Below, in pieces: positions 59,075 to 64,000 of a stretch of DNA of 64,000 nt. The stretch's first letter is position 1. Every line of letters begins with the position of its first letter. The notes under the pieces were generated by a model. It did no database searches. It saw only the letters and a program-made list of their open reading frames with translations, and had not been told where the DNA came from. The stretch is from Ricinus communis (taxonomy: Eukaryota > Streptophyta > Magnoliopsida > Malpighiales > Euphorbiaceae). The position numbers and the translations under genes are program-made. Where the stretch lies: contig NC_063263.1 in NCBI RefSeq assembly GCF_019578655.1, positions 2,666,001 through 2,730,000 of the forward strand, in the 5' to 3' direction.

Positions 59075-62000
59075 AATGATGTTTTTATACTAAGATTCCT
59101 ATGATTGAAACTTTCAGAAAGCAAATGGAGGCTGCTCGCAATCACATTTCGTCCTATAAGTAAGTGGAGAGGAAAGTCCATTGCCTTGTCCCATCACATG
59201 CTTTCTAAGTAAATTGCCCGAATAATCGAACTATCGTGGCTGGTCCATAAGTTCCGATTCGATCTAAAGCCCATGTGCTGGCCATAGAGTGGATAGATCA
59301 GTTATGTGGCCAATCCTTGCCTTGCGTGCTCGTGGTAGACTAGGTACGGCCCAAGTTCAACATCACCATCCATATATATATATATGTACTTTTTTCTTTT
59401 TTTACTTTTTGTATGAATTCAAATATTATTTATCTAAAATATAAAAAGTATTAGTCTTATATATATAAAAAGAGCTTAATTTATATCAATAAATCAATTA
59501 AAGTGTTAAATATTTAAACTATTAGACCATTTATATTTATACTTTATTTTTATAAAATAACTAGTGCTCTATTTTCCAAACTATACTTATTCACTTCTTG
59601 AGTTTTTTCTCTCTTTTCTTTTAATTATTTAAGATTAACAATAAGGTTAGTAGCTGATCATAGATTAAAGCTACAAATTTTAATTAGTTTTTTTTGTTAA
59701 GATTGAAGGTATATTTGTATTTATTATTTATTTTTAAGCTCTAATATTTTAGTTTATTTATTATGTCTTTGTGTGACTATTATTATTATATACTATTAGT
59801 TCAATATTTTTCCCATTGAGCCAATACAAATAGACATTCAACCTGAGGAAAGTGAACTCAAATATAAAATTTCCAATGTCTTGGTTTTGACTTTGGTTTC
59901 GATGGACAAGTAACACATATAGATAAGAGGCATCTAATCCGATAAATGATTCATCTATAAAATTAGAAGAGATGTTTGTTAAGGTTTACTTGCACTATAG
60001 TCTAAATCTCCATACTTTTTTTTTATATATTTGAATTTCAATACATATTCTTATATTAAAATTAGATTTTATATGCTAAATAATTTAAAAAGTAGACACC
60101 ATTAATTTTATGCTAGAATATTATGTTTTTATGTTGTAATTTGGTTGAATAAAGTAATTAATTTTGATTTTTGATGTATATTTATATAAAATCTTAAATT
60201 TATTTTATGAAATTCTTTGAAAAGATTAAATTTTTTATATTCTTTAGTAAACAAAACTATTATTTATTAATAATTATGAAGATTAACTGCATAAATATTA
60301 AAGAATTTATTATAAAGAGAAAATGATGGCTTTCTTAGAAAATGATTGTCAATATATTTTTTTCTAAGATAATGGGATTAAAAAACTGCTATCAAGTAAC
60401 TTAAAAAATTGTATATATGTTAGTTAAAAAAAGATGAAATGAGAGAGATTAGAGAAGGAAAAAAATTAAAACTCAAGAGAAAAATAGCAGTTAAAAAAAA
60501 ACTTGAACATAATTTTTTATTAATCTGAAAATTAATCGATCAATAAAAGTATTCTATTATAGAAAGAATTGGAAAAAAATAATAATATAAATTGACATAA
60601 AAATTATAATGAATTCATAAATATAATATATTAATAAAAAAACTAAAAATAATAGTATAATTTTTGAAAAAAAACTCAATCTTTTACAGAGAATAAAATT
60701 TAGATGACTAACTCTATATGAATTAGACTTTCAACTTCTGCAGTATTCATAATTTACGTAAAGATGGGTTCAACATGACGAATTTCAAAATTACTTTTAT
60801 ATTTATATTTTTTTATAATTTTTTTATTTTTATGGAGAACTATTTCATTTCATTTAATATATAATTTATTTAATATATCTAATAAATTATTATTTTAGTT
60901 TAAATTATATTATTTATTTATATAATATTTTTTAACTTTCTGCATTTATTAATTTACTAATTAATTTTCTAATAATAATTTAGTTTAATAATACAATAAT
61001 ATATAAATAATACTATGTATAATAAATAATAGATTATTTTTGTATGAAAATCTTCTTTTCTTGAAAAATAAATTATTAGTGTATCAACCATGGAACAGAT
61101 GGTATACTAGAGAGAGTTATTTTCAATCTTAAATTTCCACTTCCGTCGTGGAAAAATCGTATAAGTATTTATATAGATATCTGAACTAAAAATCTCCGCT
61201 CTACAAGTACACGTATAAAAATATAGCCTAAAAGTTTCAAGGGCATTTCGATTTTTTTAAATATGTTATATTTCTATTAATTTATAAAAAAAATTTATTC
61301 TATTTAAAAAATATATATATAAAAAATAAAGTTAAAAAAATATTATAATATTATTGAATATATAGACAGACTAATATGAAATTTACTTAAAATCTTATTA
61401 GAATTTAGTTTAATTATAATTAATTTTACGTAAATTTAAATATATAAAATTTTAAAATTAATTTTCATTTTATTTAAAGTACAAAAAATTCATAAATTTT
61501 AATGAAAGTAAATATTAAAAGTGATAAAATATGAAACCTTGTAAAGGAACATACCATTTTTGGATTTAAACGCTACCACTTAAAGCAACATCTGTGAAAG
61601 CATAAATTGTCCACCAACAGACCCCGATCCTCTTACCATTAATAAGAAGAAACAGAGCACAAGGGAGAGAGACTCCACCGGCACAACTACTCATGAAGCT
61701 TCCTTATAACAAATTATCTCCTACTCCCTCACCAGCCATCATCCGGTAATGGCATCCTACAAGATTAAGCTATTGGCAAGACCGGCTAACGCTGCAAAAA
61801 AGTAAAAAATGAGAATTGTTCATTGAAACCAAAAGAGAAACAAAAGCTTCAACATTAAAACCATAAAATGAAATAAAAACAAAAAACTAGAAGACCAACT
61901 AAACAAACTTAAAGGGTTAAACCCATATTTACAGAAAAGAGCTTGTTTGCAAGGGTCAAAGCCATCATAGGTAGCCCCATACAAATGCCTTTATTGCGAC

Positions 62001-62438
62001 AAATCCAATAGAAAAACATGTGTAATGTAGTTGAACAATCCATACCTTCTTGTTTTGGTTTGCTTTCAAAGAAGATGCTGTGATCTATAAAACAAATATG
62101 AAATGATAGGACTACTGTGACATATTTAAGCATCATGGATAAAATATAATGCCTTGTCCAAATCTCGCAAGTGACTAAGTGCAAGACGAGCCATAACATA
62201 ATTCAAGGAAAGAACGATCTTACTATAATTATGTGTTATGTCAAATTCTTATTAATTGTCTTTTATATTTACAATTTATTTAAATTTTTATTGATGTAAT
62301 TCTAGATCTTATTATTCATAAATTTGGATAATAATAAGAAAAATAGAAGAATAAAGAAAATATATATTTAATTTTAAAGCAGATATCAACTATTGTTGTC
62401 GTCTCAATTTAAGTAACACATTAACATAAATATTGCCG

Positions 62439-62444
<6 letters not shown>

Positions 62445-62484
<40 letters not shown>
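62445..62484. repeat. (TA)n microsatellite
   Basis: About 20 TA units in intergenic DNA. Confidence 0.9.
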
Positions 62485-62485
<1 letters not shown>

Positions 62486-63262
62486 TAAATTTACAAATAA
62501 TATAAAATACTGAAAATTATTTATTAAAAGAATATTATACTTAAAATTAAAATAATAAAAAATTAGAGTTTTCCTTTTTATTTTCTCCCATAAAAAATGC
62601 AAAGCTTCATAATAAACAACACATATATTGGTCAAAGGCTTAAATCATACATTAATTTGCAATCATCCTCTATGATTGACTCTTCAGGATGCATCCAAAA
62701 CTTAAATACTACTGACAATCTGGCATTTCCATAATAATATATTCTATTGTACTTCTACGAAAGTCAGTCCACAATCCAACCTTCCAAGCACACAAAAATT
62801 CATCCCCCTTATTATAATTTATTTTCCTTCAAAGAGAAGACACCCTTCAGGACAGAAATGTGAATCCAAAAATCCAATCATATTTCAACTCTTTCTTTTA
62901 AGCCCACACACATCTCTCTCTGCCACTTTTATCATTGCTGTCACTAAGCAAAATACAATTAGAATGTCCCATTAGAATTACATTTCAACTCCAATCAGCG
63001 CCGTTGATTTACACTGTGGGTCCGCCACTACAATCAGTCTAAGCCGTCTGATTCCAGAAAGGTGGCCGGTTCGGTTCATCAGCCAATGTCCACATGGAAT
63101 GTCCGTGTGTCGCGTCAGTAATCACGGGGGCTTGAGCCCAACCCCTATACTCCACCACTTAGCATGTGAATTTTAAAACCAAACACGCGGTTGCCCAGTT
63201 TTTATTCTCTACACTAAGCCTCACCATTCCAAGGGTGCTTCCGTCACAAAGTACAAGTTACC

Positions 63263-63334
63263 TCTTACGTGGCATGATACTATAAGTGAGACGTCTTTAT
63301 AAGTTAATTATACCCCACACACTACCCAACCGAC
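63263..63334 (+). promoter_or_regulatory. cis-element cluster upstream of the SKS gene
   Basis: TTACGTGGCA near 63265 contains an ACGTGGC core (ABRE/G-box type). ACTACCCAACC at 63321-63331 resembles an AC element bound by MYB factors of cell-wall genes. ACCGAC at 63329-63334 matches the DRE/CRT core. Short matches like these also arise by chance; their grouping within about 340 bp of the start codon is suggestive only. Confidence 0.3.
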
Positions 63335-63438
63335 ACGGTGACAGTGATTTTCTTTCCATTTATATTTTTATTTCTATTTTCCTTTTGTTAATTTTTTTTT
63401 TTTTTTAAAGCTTTCCCTCCTCTTCATTGCCTTTCCAC

Positions 63439-63448
63439 TTTAAATAAA
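63439..63448 (+). promoter_or_regulatory. possible TATA box of the SKS gene
   Basis: TTTAAATAAA about 160 bp upstream of the ATG, followed by a CT-rich leader (TCTCTCTCTCT near 63520). The spacing is acceptable for a plant promoter. Confidence 0.35.
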
Positions 63449-63601
63449 GTCCATCACCTATCCACCAGTTACCACTAAACACAATACAAAAGAGTCTCTT
63501 TTTTCATACTCCAGATTGGTTCTCTCTCTCTATTCACCGCCCATCTCCAGTAACCAGTTCCTGAAACTCTGCAATTATCTGCATTGCTCGATATTTTCAT
63601 A

Positions 63602-64000
63602 ATGGTTGCTATAAGTTGGCAACTATGTGGTGTTCTTTTCAGCTTCTTGCTTATTGTAAATGCTGAGGACCCTTACAGATTCTTCGACTGGAATGTCACC
63701 TACGGCGATATATATCCCCTCGGAGTAAAACAGCAGGCATGTTTACATATACGTATGCTTATTTTTGGTAGTCTTGATTTATTTGATCCTGAAAAGTGAT
63801 GCAGGTTTCATGTTTTTCTTGCTTGTGTTGATTATATTGCAGGGGATTCTTATTAATGGACAGTTTCCAGGGCCTGATATTTATTCTGTTACAAACAACA
63901 ATCTCATTATAAATGTACACAATAGCTTGCCGGAGCCTTTTCTCATTTCATGGTGAGAATATATGCTTAGTTTTTCAGTTTTTGTTTTAAACAACTAAAT
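63602..64000 (+). CDS. SKU5-similar (SKS) multicopper oxidase-like protein, 5' part
   Basis: First two exons of a gene of the SKU5-similar/monocopper-oxidase-like family, secreted or GPI-linked wall proteins of about 540-600 residues with three cupredoxin domains. Exon 1 (63602-63736) encodes a signal peptide of about 21 residues (MVAISWQLCGVLFSFLLIVN) and then EDPYRFFDWNVTYGDIYPLG and VKQQ. Exon 2 (63843-63952) encodes GILINGQFPGPDIYSVTNNN and the LIINVHNSLPEPFLISW start of the first cupredoxin domain, ending in phase 2 at a GTGAGA donor. The remaining exons lie beyond the window. The intron 1 donor is GC (CAG|GCATGT) if the family-conserved VKQQ is kept. A GT donor after GGA at 63724 would also stay in frame but drop these four residues. 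In this family the copper ligands are mostly lost, so oxidase activity is doubtful (family knowledge). Confidence 0.88.

Larger units (their letters stand above)
57691..63400. other. AT-rich intergenic region
   Basis: No gene is firmly recognised. It contains a broken 74-codon coding-like frame at 58853-59074, a microsatellite (62445-62484), and a 96-codon minus-strand frame at 61909-62199 without a known pattern. The right end holds the SKS promoter. Confidence 0.55.

Noticed and set aside
63584..63601. upstream in-frame start for the SKS gene at 63584
   Set aside because: The codon there is TTG, not ATG. The ATG at 63602 begins a normal signal peptide.
1..64000. a new defence, toxin or multi-gene system
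   Set aside because: The host genes present are well-known plant families at unrelated loci, and everything else with structure is retrotransposon, MITE or simple repeat. No gene cluster with a shared function was found.

Overview
This is nuclear DNA from a flowering plant, most likely a eudicot. The genes have short exons with GT-AG introns. The intergenic DNA is very AT-rich, with many (TA)n and (AT)n runs. The protein-coding genes belong to plant families: LHT-type amino acid transporters, a dehydrin, an LEA_2 membrane protein and an SKU5-similar protein. Much of the rest is decayed LTR retrotransposon. The species cannot be fixed from the sequence alone. No RNA gene, CRISPR array or bacterial-type feature was seen.

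Layout: 1-3300 is intergenic DNA and the promoter of the first gene. 3302-6239 (+) is an LHT8-like amino acid transporter in five exons. 6240-9640 is AT-rich DNA with a 147-bp palindrome. 9650-18573 is a stack of copia retrotransposon remnants: a broken element A with its 3' LTR, then element B with its own 5' LTR, primer binding site, decayed gag-pol and a stub of 3' LTR. 18574-25058 is AT-rich and holds a Tourist-like MITE with terminal inverted repeats. 25059-31238 (+) is a second LHT8-like gene with the same five-exon plan but a 4.25-kb first intron and a shortened N-terminus. 31658-35190 is a third truncated copia element. 38976-39446 (+) is a decayed dehydrin-like gene. 40616-45614 (-) is a three-exon LEA_2/NHL-type membrane protein gene. 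47238-57690 is a Ty3/gypsy element, probably a chromovirus, with long LTRs; its pol is split by a 1.44-kb solo LTR with a 5-bp target duplication. 57691-63400 is AT-rich intergenic DNA. 63602 to the window end (+) is the 5' part of an SKU5-similar (multicopper oxidase-like) gene.

The host genes do not form a pathway. The two transporter genes are a local duplicate pair, now about 19 kb apart because retrotransposons and AT-rich DNA lie between them. The dehydrin-like gene, the LEA_2 gene and the SKS gene are ordinary single loci.

I found no convincing new multi-gene system. The most unusual structures are a ~553-bp inversion of one block between the two LTRs of the gypsy element, the nested solo LTR, a choice between a GC donor and an in-frame GT donor in the SKS gene, a recurring palindromic motif in the copia A LTR, and a coding-like antisense segment inside an LEA_2 intron.
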